NCBI RefSeq assembly: GCF_014844075.1
Contig: NZ_CP062165.1
Location: 3,162,001 to 3,226,000 of the forward strand
Source of the DNA: Paenibacillus sp. JNUCC-31
Lineage (GTDB): Bacteria; Bacillota; Bacilli; Paenibacillales; Paenibacillaceae
Direction: 5' to 3'
Length of the DNA stretch: 64,000 nucleotides
The first letter of the stretch is position 1. Each line of letters begins with the position of its first letter. The translations under genes and the position numbers were made by a program. The notes under the pieces are model-generated. The model made no database searches, was not told the origin of the DNA, and saw only the letters and a program-made list of their open reading frames with translations. This document shows, piece after piece, positions 8,806-16,719 of this stretch.

Positions 8806-9280
8806 AAGCCTGCTCAATGGTTTTTCGCAAAAGATTTTTTGCGCGCACCTAGTGTCAATGCCAGAGATTTCGAAAATTATATCGATCGCACGTATACCCT
8901 TGGAAGTAAAGGGGGGACGAATAATGAACCTCCAGTAATGGAGGATGTTATTCGTAAATACACAATCGAGGAGCCTAATGTAAGTATCCCCACTTATATT
9001 ATTTTTTTTAGCGATGGTGGAGTCAGTCAAAAAGGAAAAATTATGCGGCTTATCTGAAAGTTCATACAAAAATCTGTTCTGGCAATTTGTTGGCCTGGGA
9101 CAAGCAAATTACGGAATCCTTGAAAAACTCGATGACATGTCCGGACGCTTTATTGATAACGCTAACTTTTTTGCTCTGGACGATATATCCAAGATCAGTG
9201 ATGAAGAATTATATGATCGGCTTCTTAGTGAGTTTCCAGATTGGATCAAGGAAGCACGATCCAAAGGTATTCTCGCCTAA
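8806..9280 (+). pseudogene. TerF-like vWA domain protein, decayed
   Basis: Translation in three pieces gives WFFAKDFLRAPSV..ARDFENYI, then GGTNNEPPVMEDVIRKYT and FFSDGGVSQKGKIMRLI, then after a one-base shift at about 9050 SESSYKNLFWQFVGLGQANY, GILEKLDDMSGRFIDNANFF and ALDDISKISDEELYDRLL. This is the C-terminal half of the tellurium-resistance TerF-type von Willebrand A domain (metal-binding, role in stress or phage-defence Ter operons). No intact start or MIDAS DxSxS part remains, and no other ter gene is nearby. It is clearly a relic. Confidence 0.7.
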
Positions 9281-9333
9281 ACAGCTCGTTTGCCAAGCAA
9301 GTCATATATTCAATCAAATTTCTCTTCGTTATT

Positions 9334-9376
9334 AAAGACGCTGCCAGTGAGTATTCCCTCTCTGGTAGCGTCTTTT
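9334..9376. terminator. Bidirectional intrinsic terminator
   Basis: AAAGACGCTGCCAG pairs with CTGGTAGCGTCTTTT (one G-T mismatch). It lies between the vWA relic and the SDR gene that stops at 9388. Confidence 0.75.
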
Positions 9377-9387
9377 GGTTTGCACGT

Positions 9388-10203
9388 TTATACCCGTGCC
9401 TTTTGCGGCTTACCACTCTTCGAACGAGGTTGAAGCATGCCCCCTACAACCCGCAGCATTTGTCTGCGCGGCATAAGGCGGGCCAACTGGGCCGTCCAGT
9501 AATTGGAGGCCCCTGGCACAGCATACGGCTTGCCTGACTCCAATGCCTTCATCGCCACTTCCACAACATGCTCGGGCGTATCCCGTTTGCCTACCGAGGC
9601 CTCTTCGGCTCCTACTACGTCAAAGAATGAGGTCTCTGTTGCTCCGGGACATAGTGCTAGGAACTGCACGCCACGTTTCCTGTTCTCTTCATACAACGCC
9701 TCTGTAAAAGAAAGGACGAAGGATTTCGTAGCCCCATATACAGCCATGTATGGATCAGGTTGAAAAGCAGCCGTAGAAGAGACATTAATGATGGTACCAC
9801 TCCGCTTTTGCAGCATGCCTGGCAGGAATAGATGGGTCATGTTCATAACCGCGAGTACATTCAGCATAATCTCTTCCTGCTGCCGTGCTCCATCCACCTG
9901 CTCAAATATTCCATGCGTAGCAAATCCCGCATTGTTGATTAATGTATGGACCTGTATGCCCCGATCCTTACATTCCTCATAAACACGTTGTGGTGCATCC
10001 GCTTGGGATAAATCCGCTACAATGACTTCCGTCTTCACTTGATAGGTTCGTTCAATGCGCTCTGCCAGTTGACGCAGCTTGGACTCTGACCGGGCGACCA
10101 AGACCACATGTTTCCCTTTTGAGGCCATTTCCAATGCAAAAGTCTGCCCAATTCCTGAGGAAGCTCCTGTAATGAGTACCCATTGATTTTGAACCTGCTT
10201 CAT
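9388..10203 (-). CDS. Short-chain dehydrogenase/reductase (SDR)
   Basis: This is a 271-residue classical SDR. The NAD(P)-binding motif is TGASSGIG (about residues 13-20), followed by NNAG (about 90) and catalytic Ser (NVSS), Tyr and Lys in YGATK (about 155-159). It resembles the DltE/YqjQ-type cytosolic oxidoreductases; the substrate cannot be told from sequence. It is transcribed divergently from a TetR gene, and a palindrome lies 37 nt upstream of its start, so it is probably the regulator's target. Confidence 0.9.
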   Translation of the reverse strand: MKQVQNQWVLITGASSGIGQTFALEMASKGKHVVLVARSESKLRQLAERIERTYQVKTEVIVADLSQADAPQRVYEECKDRGIQVHTLINNAGFATHGIFEQVDGARQQEEIMLNVLAVMNMTHLFLPGMLQKRSGTIINVSSTAAFQPDPYMAVYGATKSFVLSFTEALYEENRKRGVQFLALCPGATETSFFDVVGAEEASVGKRDTPEHVVEVAMKALESGKPYAVPGASNYWTAQLARLMPRRQMLRVVGGMLQPRSKSGKPQKARV

Positions 10204-10239
10204 ATCTCATCCACCTTTTCAGAACACTCGTTTTTTATC

Positions 10240-10254
10240 GGAAACATTGTTTCC
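10240..10254. promoter_or_regulatory. Candidate TetR operator
   Basis: Perfect palindrome GGAAACA-T-TGTTTCC in the SDR/TetR intergenic region, close to the SDR start. A degenerate copy (GAAACAAGGTTTTC, near 10347-10360) lies close to the TetR start, as expected if the regulator also controls itself. Confidence 0.5.
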
Positions 10255-10395
10255 TAATGAAATCATCGTACCCTTTTGTCTTCTTCCTGTCAACTGCTTT
10301 TCAACATTTGACGATTTCCAGCGTAAAACAGTAGAATGACGATAAGAAACAAGGTTTTCGTTAAACAACAATATGGATGTATGAGGATGATATAG

Positions 10396-11052
10396 ATGAA
10401 AGACAACAATACGGGTTCCAAAGAATCCACTCACACGGTCACTACCTTTCAGGAAGCCAGACTTCAGCACTCCGAAAATCTGCGCCAGAACATCGTGCAT
10501 GCCGCTGCAGCCTTGCTGCAAGAGCACGGTCCCGAAGCTGTCACGGTAAGGCGTGTGGCAGAACGCATGGAGTGCTCGACCAAAATTATATATAACCTCT
10601 TCGGCAAGAAAGAGGGGTTAGCCAAATACCTATACTTGGAGGGGTGTACCCTCCTGTCCCAATCGTTTGAATCTGTACCTGAGCAAGCATCATTTGAGAA
10701 TTATTTTCGCGATCTCGCTTATGCGTACTGGGATTTCGGGATATCACAATCCAGCTTCTATCAGCTCATGTTTGGTGGTTCATTTGCAGAGTTCAAACCG
10801 GATGAAGAGAGTCTGCAAGGTACAGCAACAGCCCTTAAACAAATTACGGCCTTGGTTGTGGCTGCAATTGAGCAGGGAATGCTTCAGGAGAATGACCCCC
10901 TGCTTGCAGTCCGTATGATCTGGGCCCCCCTGCATGGTGTCATTCATCTGTACTTGGGAGGTCATATTGAGAGTGAGGAAGCTGCCAAAAGACTATATGA
11001 TCATACGTTGTCCATGGTTATTCTCTCCCTTGTTGGAGCATCTTCCAAATAG
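10396..11052 (+). CDS. TetR/AcrR family transcriptional regulator
   Basis: The 218-residue protein has an N-terminal TetR helix-turn-helix at about residues 28-75 (RQNIVHAAAALLQEHGPEAV then VRRVAERMECSTKIIYNLFG) and a ligand-binding C-terminal helical domain with the WHG-type segment (APLHGVIHLYLGG). TetR proteins repress neighbouring genes until a small ligand binds. The divergent SDR gene and the palindromes between them point to it as target. The first about 25 residues are longer and more polar than usual; an internal start is possible but no better ribosome site is seen. Confidence 0.88.
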   Translation: MKDNNTGSKESTHTVTTFQEARLQHSENLRQNIVHAAAALLQEHGPEAVTVRRVAERMECSTKIIYNLFGKKEGLAKYLYLEGCTLLSQSFESVPEQASFENYFRDLAYAYWDFGISQSSFYQLMFGGSFAEFKPDEESLQGTATALKQITALVVAAIEQGMLQENDPLLAVRMIWAPLHGVIHLYLGGHIESEEAAKRLYDHTLSMVILSLVGASSK

Positions 11053-11075
11053 TTAAGCCAGGAATTGAAAAGTAA

Positions 11076-11133
11076 AAGAAAGAAGGAGCAGGCACTTCAC
11101 CGCAATGCGATGAAGACCTGCTCCTTCTTTCTT
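11076..11133. terminator. Bidirectional intrinsic terminator
   Basis: A 17-bp stem (AAGAAAGAAGGAGCAGG and complement) lies between the convergent TetR and LLM oxidoreductase genes. Confidence 0.85.
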
Positions 11134-11164
11134 AACTAGATATAAAAGGAATTTACGTTGTCAA

Positions 11165-12226
11165 TTAACGCGCAACTTCGTTCTCAGCTTCCCAACGCGA
11201 GATTTCAGCACGAACTTTCGGTGCTACCTCTTTACCGAGCAACTCTATGGCTCTCATGACATCCTCATGCGGCATTGTACCGAGGGGGGTGTGTAACATG
11301 AAGCGGGTAATACCGACTTCTTTGCGCAGGTAAATAATTTTCTCAGCCACCGTATCCACATCACCCACATACAGTGCTCCTTCGAGACTTCGTGCCGCGT
11401 CAAAGGTTGCACGGCTATAGTGTCCCCAGCCACGTTCCCGGCCCAACATATTCATTGTAGCCTGCGCTGGCGGGAAGAATTTCTCTACCGCTTCATCGGT
11501 TGTATCTGCAATGAACCCATGAGAGTGGGAAGCCACAGTCAGCTTGGAAGCATCATGTCCCGCGTGTGCGGCTGCTTTTTTGTACAACTCCACCAGTGGT
11601 GCGAATTGAACAGGGCGACCACCAATAATGGCGAGTACAAGCGGTAATCCAAGCAGACCTGCACGGACAACCGATTCCTGGTTACCGCCACTGCCGATCC
11701 ATACGGGCAGCTTTTCCTGTACCGGACGCGGGTAAATGCCCAGATTGTTAAAGGAAGGGCGGTGTTTGCCTTCCCAGGTTACCTTTTCAGAATCACGCAG
11801 TTTGAGTAGCAAATCCAATTTCTCGTCGAATAGTTCATCGTAGTCATTCAAATCGTAGCCGAACAAAGGGAAGGATTCAATAAACGAACCCCGTCCTGCC
11901 ATAATCTCCGCACGCCCATTCGAAATGCCGTCCAATGTTGCAAAATCCTGAAATACCCGTACCGGATCAGCCGAAGACAAAACGGTCACTGCACTGGTCA
12001 GCCGAATGCGTTTGGTTTGTGAAGCTGCTGCTGCCAGAATGACAGCTGGTGATGAAGCGGCATAGTCGGCACGATGATGTTCTCCCACGCCATATACATC
12101 CAGCCCCACCTGATCTGCCAAAACAATCTCTTCAACGACGTCGCGAATACGCTGCGCATGACTTATAAGTTCTCCTGTTTTTACATCTGGGTTCGTCTCC
12201 ACAAATGTACTGATTCCAATTTCCAT
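11165..12226 (-). CDS. LLM-class flavin-dependent oxidoreductase
   Basis: This 353-residue luciferase-like monooxygenase-fold protein starts MEIGISTFVETNPD. It contains GVGEHHRADYAASSPAVILA (about 45-65), a run typical of the Atu2307/SP_0267 group of F420/FMN-type bacterial luciferase relatives, and PVWIGSGGNQESV (about 175-188). It probably uses reduced FMN; its substrate is unknown. It is monocistronic, with a good AGGGAGGAACAG site before the ATG. Confidence 0.88.
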   Translation of the reverse strand: MEIGISTFVETNPDVKTGELISHAQRIRDVVEEIVLADQVGLDVYGVGEHHRADYAASSPAVILAAAASQTKRIRLTSAVTVLSSADPVRVFQDFATLDGISNGRAEIMAGRGSFIESFPLFGYDLNDYDELFDEKLDLLLKLRDSEKVTWEGKHRPSFNNLGIYPRPVQEKLPVWIGSGGNQESVVRAGLLGLPLVLAIIGGRPVQFAPLVELYKKAAAHAGHDASKLTVASHSHGFIADTTDEAVEKFFPPAQATMNMLGRERGWGHYSRATFDAARSLEGALYVGDVDTVAEKIIYLRKEVGITRFMLHTPLGTMPHEDVMRAIELLGKEVAPKVRAEISRWEAENEVAR

Positions 12227-12332
12227 TGTCTGTTCCTCCCTGTTATGAAGCGATCCCCGTTCATCTAACCTATTGTAAGTAGATCACCTTTTGTTATTTA
12301 TCTTAATATTGAACTATTTTGATGAAAAATAC

Positions 12333-12362
12333 AAGTGCCCCCTGTTATCCAGAGGACACTTT
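12333..12362 (-). terminator. Intrinsic terminator
   Basis: On the minus strand AAGTGTCCTCTGG pairs with CAGGGGGCACTT, followed by a T-rich run, 38 nt after the methyltransferase stop. Confidence 0.7.
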
Positions 12363-12399
12363 CGTGAAATATTCTTCTCAAAATACAATAATTCCATGA

Positions 12400-13212
12400 T
12401 TATTTCTTTCTACCAATGTACAGCAGATGAGATGAGATTCCCAATATCGACGGGTCTTTGGCTGCCTCAATCATGTACTGGATCAGTTCATCGTATTCTC
12501 CGCGTTCTTTCCAATATTGCTGCTGCTCTTCGGTGAGCATCGACCTCAGACTGGACGATCCGATCAGGTCTACCGTCTCAAATCCGTGCTTCTCCATATA
12601 TGGGTTAATATCCTGAATGTTAAAATAGTATGCGCCCGTAAACCTTCCTTGATCCGAATGATCGAAAATCCCCTTTTCCATAAAAGACCGGATGGCTTTC
12701 ATGTGATCATGTGGTTTCCATTGCTGCGGAAATTGCAACGATGTAATGCCCATTCGCATCCGGCTCTGCATCGCTACGTACACAGTTCCCCCACGCTTAG
12801 TCACCCGATGCAGCTCCCGTACCGCAGCCACCCGCTCTTCTTCTTTCTGCAAATGATACAGCGGCCCCAGCATCAGAGAAGCATCATATGTCTCATCTGC
12901 AATACCGTTCAGATGGGTCGCATCCAATACATGAAATCCGTCAAACTGCTGAGTCAGATCCAATTCCTTTGCCTTCTGCCGGGCCATATCCACAGATGCA
13001 GGGGTCAGGTCTGACAGCGTGACATGGTATCCAAGTTTGGCAAGCTCCATCGCATATTTGCCTGGTCCTGCGCCGTTGTCCAGCACAAGTCCGGTTGCCG
13101 GAAGTGACTCTCGGATATAATGCATGTTAATGATGAACTCCAGCGGTTCCCGGTCCAACCTTCCCCACTCGTCAAATCTGGAATAATACTCAATCACACG
13201 CGATCTTTCCAT
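12400..13212 (-). CDS. Class I SAM-dependent methyltransferase
   Basis: The 270-residue protein has a Rossmann SAM-binding core: motif I VLDNGAGPGKYAMELA (about 43-58), acidic motif II TLSDLTPASV, and the post-motif SLMLGPLYHL (about 110-120). It is of the UbiE/Methyltransf_25 type; its substrate is unknown. The ATG at 13210-13212, preceded by GGCAGGTG, is preferred over upstream codons. The gene lies just below a T-box leader, so its expression should respond to uncharged tRNA, which is unusual for a lone methyltransferase. Confidence 0.85.
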   Translation of the reverse strand: MERSRVIEYYSRFDEWGRLDREPLEFIINMHYIRESLPATGLVLDNGAGPGKYAMELAKLGYHVTLSDLTPASVDMARQKAKELDLTQQFDGFHVLDATHLNGIADETYDASLMLGPLYHLQKEEERVAAVRELHRVTKRGGTVYVAMQSRMRMGITSLQFPQQWKPHDHMKAIRSFMEKGIFDHSDQGRFTGAYYFNIQDINPYMEKHGFETVDLIGSSSLRSMLTEEQQQYWKERGEYDELIQYMIEAAKDPSILGISSHLLYIGRKK

Positions 13213-13260
13213 GATTCTGCACCTGCCTTTTCTCAACATTAAGGTCATATAAAAAAATAA

Positions 13261-13607
13261 AAACCTGCCGCCTCAACTAAGAGGCGACAGGTCTGACCTT
13301 CGCGGTACCACTCTTCTTGCCATGAACAGGATTGGAAACGACATGCTCCAACCTATCCTTCCATAACATCTCAGGACCTGATGACGGAGGTTAACCGTCA
13401 GAATCTACATGAAGTCAGTATATATCATCATTCTCAACATCCAGCCCTTCGTTCGCTGAATAATGACGATACTCACGTAACTGCTTTTCGATTCTGCTGC
13501 TCACAGGTGAGTTGGGGAAGATTGGACTGCCTTGCACCAAATCGACAGTTCTCTGGACCAAACCTTGAACCTTAATGCTCCTGATCATTGCGTTTGACTG
13601 TTAAATT
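13261..13607 (-). promoter_or_regulatory. T-box riboswitch leader (probably tRNA-Leu)
   Basis: On the minus strand the conserved T-box AGAGTGGTACCGCG lies at about 13301-13314. It is followed by a terminator stem GACCTGTCGCCTC/GAGGCGGCAGGT with a T run (to about 13256). The upstream part contains a Stem I-like region beginning GATCAGGAG and closing with CUC-A-CCUG: CCUG pairs with CAGG, and the codon in the specifier position followed by A reads CUC (Leu). Binding of uncharged tRNA would favour readthrough into the methyltransferase. The specifier choice is by eye and less certain than the T-box itself. Confidence 0.85.
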
Positions 13608-13613
13608 TTATCC

Positions 13614-13643
13614 AGTATAGTACTTCTAAATATTTCCTGTCAA
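13614..13643 (-). promoter_or_regulatory. SigA-type promoter of the T-box transcript
   Basis: TTGACA (13638-13643) and TATACT (13614-13619) are separated by 18 nt, directly upstream of the T-box leader. Confidence 0.75.
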
Positions 13644-13699
13644 CTCTTGTTTTCCAATGAGTTCCAGATCTTTTCTTGCCTCAAATACATCAAGCAGCT

Positions 13700-15361
13700 C
13701 TATTTCGTTTTCTCTTCCAGCTGCACAGCCACTTCACGATCAGGCTCCTCTGTACTGTACATCCAAGGATATACGATTGCCGTATCCGATGTGTACTTCT
13801 CATAGCGATCAATACCCAGGTTTTTTCCGTCACCGGCAAATTGAGTTTTGGCCGGAGTACCATAACTTCGTTTTCCCTTCTGGATCGTATAGGTCTGATT
13901 AATTCCACCAAAATGCAGATCATCACTATATCTCTCCACGTACAAATCACCGTCCTTGCGGTAATATGTCCAATGGATTATAGAACCGCCCAGATTTGAA
14001 TCAAGTTGCTGTGGTTTCTCACTAATCGCGGATAACGTAACTGGCTCAAATTCACCCTCAAAATAATTGACTTTATGATGGGCATAAAGGGTCATTGGTG
14101 TATCTGGATTGATTTCCAGACCAGCGCTCACTTCAAAACGTAGTTCCGCTTCATGCTTCGAATCCTCTGACAGCCATACTCCTCCATCTAGCTGGGCTCC
14201 ATTCACATCAAGTGTGTATCTCAAATAGGGTAGTTGCAAGAACGGTTCATGATGAGCAAGGGTCACCCTGATTTGGGTAGGTGTAATGATGGTTTCCTTA
14301 ACGATCACTTCATCCGATTGCTGATCCAGAGGGATATTCAGCACTCTTTTACTCGTACCACTAAGCATCTCTGTTTTATCCAGACGTATACCGATATCTA
14401 GCGATTGATCCATTTTGCCTTCTTCTTTACTGTAAGCCAGTACATAAGATGATGCTTGTTGCTTCAACGTCTTCAGGTTATAGAACTGTTCTGATATATA
14501 TTCACCATGTTCTCCAGGTTTACCGTTTATACTCGGTGCATTCTCCTCCAACGTCTGACCATTCTGATCGTATATCTTCAAATAAGGAAAGGCATAGTCA
14601 CGAACCTCCGGCTGATCAAAGGTTAATGATGTAGACAACATCATCTTATTTTCCTTCTCGTTGAATGCGCTCACTACAAGTTTACCCAAACCATCCTTGT
14701 TAATATTGAACACCTGTGATTGCTGCTGAGAAAGATCTAGGGTAATTTCCTTTTCTTCCGGAACTAACACTTGGATTCCACCTACAGTGAAGTCAACATT
14801 TGCTTCTTTTTCTGATGGTGTCCACTCCGTCTCAAAGTACCCTTTAAACTTGCCATCGGTCTGATCAAGAACATGATAGTACCTGCCTTCGATCAGCTTG
14901 CCGCTCTCGTCCCGCAGGCCAATAGAAGGGAATCTTACGGTATCACCTTTATACTTACCAGGGTCCAGCGAATACAAAATAACCGTGCGATTATCATCGG
15001 AAAAGGCTGTATCCAGCGTTAATGTTACCCCTTTTACTGTCACGGACTGATTCAGTTTCTGTCCAAGCTCCTTTTGTATGGCATTCTGGATACCACTGCG
15101 GTGATTTAAAAGATCACCCCAATTATAGTGGACTGCTGCATATACCGGCGTCGCCATGAGAATAACTGCAGCGGTTCCGATCAGTGCAGTCTTTTTCCAT
15201 TTGAAGTGTTGTGGCCCATATGCTTTATTCTCTGATACATGAAGTTCAGGGCAGCGCTCCTGATCCTGCCCTATCTGATCCCACATGGCATCGAAATCGG
15301 GATAGCGAATATCCGCATCATTTTTCAGATGACGAGACAACAGATTTTCCGTATGCTTCAC
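13700..15361 (-). CDS. Anti-sigma factor, DUF4179/DUF5643 type
   Basis: This 553-residue single-pass membrane protein has a cytosolic N-terminal part of about 55 residues (sigma-binding, with WDQIGQDQ), a TM helix at about 56-75 (TALIGTAAVILMATPVYAA) and a long extracytoplasmic beta-rich region of DUF4179 then DUF5643 type. It sits directly behind an ECF sigma gene, overlapping its end by 44 nt, the usual arrangement of translationally coupled sigma/anti-sigma pairs. It should hold the sigma factor inactive at the membrane until an envelope signal is sensed. Confidence 0.85.
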   Translation of the reverse strand: MKHTENLLSRHLKNDADIRYPDFDAMWDQIGQDQERCPELHVSENKAYGPQHFKWKKTALIGTAAVILMATPVYAAVHYNWGDLLNHRSGIQNAIQKELGQKLNQSVTVKGVTLTLDTAFSDDNRTVILYSLDPGKYKGDTVRFPSIGLRDESGKLIEGRYYHVLDQTDGKFKGYFETEWTPSEKEANVDFTVGGIQVLVPEEKEITLDLSQQQSQVFNINKDGLGKLVVSAFNEKENKMMLSTSLTFDQPEVRDYAFPYLKIYDQNGQTLEENAPSINGKPGEHGEYISEQFYNLKTLKQQASSYVLAYSKEEGKMDQSLDIGIRLDKTEMLSGTSKRVLNIPLDQQSDEVIVKETIITPTQIRVTLAHHEPFLQLPYLRYTLDVNGAQLDGGVWLSEDSKHEAELRFEVSAGLEINPDTPMTLYAHHKVNYFEGEFEPVTLSAISEKPQQLDSNLGGSIIHWTYYRKDGDLYVERYSDDLHFGGINQTYTIQKGKRSYGTPAKTQFAGDGKNLGIDRYEKYTSDTAIVYPWMYSTEEPDREVAVQLEEKTK

Positions 15362-15875
15362 TATACATTCCCCCTTTCTGATGTTGCTTTCTGGCTTGAT
15401 CCCATTTTTTCCTAAGCAATCGAATTCCCTTATAAACTCTAGACTTCACCGTACCCAGTGGTACTTCCAGAATCTCTGCAGCTTCGGATAAACTCAATTC
15501 ATTCATATAACGCAGCAGAATCGCTGAACGTATCTTCTCAGGCAGCTCATGAACCCATTGTGCCCAGACCTCGGACTCCTCCACATGCTCGATCAACGTA
15601 TCAACCGGATCAGCGGTTCGTTGAGGCGTGAGAATAAACTGCTTTTTCTCCCGCTGCTTGGCTGTGCGCTCCTTCTTCAGAAAGTTAAGACAATGATTCA
15701 CCGTAATTCTCATCAGCCATGTCTTCAAGTACTCAACCTTCTGCCAATCCTGACGAAACACCGTAATAAAGACATCGTGGCATACATCTTCTGCATCCTG
15801 AGCATGGTGGAGCATGTAGTAACAGGTTCGGTACACATCCTTGTTGTACATTTCAAACAATTCCTTTTCGTTCAA
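15318..15875 (-). CDS. ECF RNA polymerase sigma factor
   Basis: The 185-residue sigma-70 family protein has region 2 (DAEDVCHDVFITVFR, TWLMRITVNHCLNFL) and region 4 (LSLSEAAEILEVPLGTVKSR). It is similar in layout to SigV/SigM-like ECF factors. The longer frame beginning at 15923 is unlikely because that start falls inside the predicted -10 element; TTG at 15873-15875, 8 nt after AGGAGG, is the likely start. It is co-transcribed and overlaps with the anti-sigma gene. Confidence 0.88.
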   Translation of the reverse strand: MNEKELFEMYNKDVYRTCYYMLHHAQDAEDVCHDVFITVFRQDWQKVEYLKTWLMRITVNHCLNFLKKERTAKQREKKQFILTPQRTADPVDTLIEHVEESEVWAQWVHELPEKIRSAILLRYMNELSLSEAAEILEVPLGTVKSRVYKGIRLLRKKWDQARKQHQKGGMYSEAYGKSVVSSSEK

Positions 15876-15918
15876 AAGCTTTACCTCCTCTCTCTGCATC
15901 AGCCTTTTCAAATCTATA

Positions 15919-15944
15919 GACAAAGCCGATCCTTCAAAGGTTCA
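15919..15944 (-). promoter_or_regulatory. ECF-type autoregulatory promoter
   Basis: TGAACC (15939-15944), 16 nt, TGTC (15919-15922) closely follows the TGAAAC-N16-CGTC pattern of Bacillus ECF sigma promoters, placed correctly for autoregulation of the sigma gene. Confidence 0.55.
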
Positions 15945-15968
15945 TTCTTACCCTTTCTCCACACAACA

Positions 15969-16014
15969 AAAAAGAACCTCCACTTCCACAGCATTGCAGA
16001 AATGAACGTTCTTT
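15969..16014 (-). terminator. Intrinsic terminator
   Basis: AAAGAAC pairs with GTTCTTTTTT on the minus strand, downstream of the PhnA-like gene. Confidence 0.55.
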
Positions 16015-16068
16015 ATGGCTTAAACCGAGGCCAGTAACATGGAATCCAGCCCGCCTAAAGGAGATTTG

Positions 16069-16410
16069 CTAGATTTTTTTCACAAACTCGGACTTCAGCT
16101 TCATCGCGCCCAGACTGTCGATTTTGCAGTCGATGTCATGGTCACCGTCAATCAGACGGATGTTTTTGACTTTGGTACCCTGCTTAACCACCAGCGAGCT
16201 GCCTTTCACTTTCAGATCCTTAATGACCGTAACGGTATCGCCATCATTCAGGACATTACCATTCGAATCACGTACGACTTTCGTTTCTTCTGCACTCTCT
16301 TGTTCAGACGCTGGCGCCCATTCGTGCGCACACTCTGGACATACCAACAAATTACCGTCCTCGTACGTGTATTCGGAATTACATTTGGGGCAGTTAGGCA
16401 AATTAGACAT
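16069..16410 (-). CDS. yjdM: PhnA/YjdM family zinc-ribbon protein
   Basis: The 113-residue protein has an N-terminal zinc ribbon ([11 protein letters not shown] ... [10 protein letters not shown], two CxxC pairs) and a C-terminal PhnA SH3-like domain ([20 protein letters not shown], then [27 protein letters not shown]). Length and order match E. coli YjdM/PhnA exactly. It was historically linked to phosphonate metabolism, but the true function is unclear. Start MSNLPNCP at 16410 fits the family; the upstream ATG lacks a ribosome site. Confidence 0.93.
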   Translation of the reverse strand: MSNLPNCPKCNSEYTYEDGNLLVCPECAHEWAPASEQESAEETKVVRDSNGNVLNDGDTVTVIKDLKVKGSSLVVKQGTKVKNIRLIDGDHDIDCKIDSLGAMKLKSEFVKKI

Positions 16411-16719
16411 ATGTATTAAACTCTCCATTCATTTTGTGGCTTCCTCGCAAGTATACGGGATCGAAGTCCATTGTTCCACAGGAAGACTTATTATGTATCG
16501 CCTTATCATCTCTACAGCTCCATGTTAAATCCAAAATGGAAGAGGTTAATTGATTTTAAACTAAATTTAAGATTGCCCCGCCCTCTGATTTAAGGAAGGC
16601 TCCTTATACTGAAGTTCCAGAACAACAATTGTAGATCATCACAACAAGTTACTATTCTTATAAGTCGTGTCTCACACGAATTGCTGATATACATTTCCGA
16701 TTAGAAGGAGTTTCTGCTT

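Noticed and set aside
12517..13014. 165-codon plus-strand ORF over the methyltransferase
   Set aside because: Antisense of a gene with intact SAM-binding motifs.
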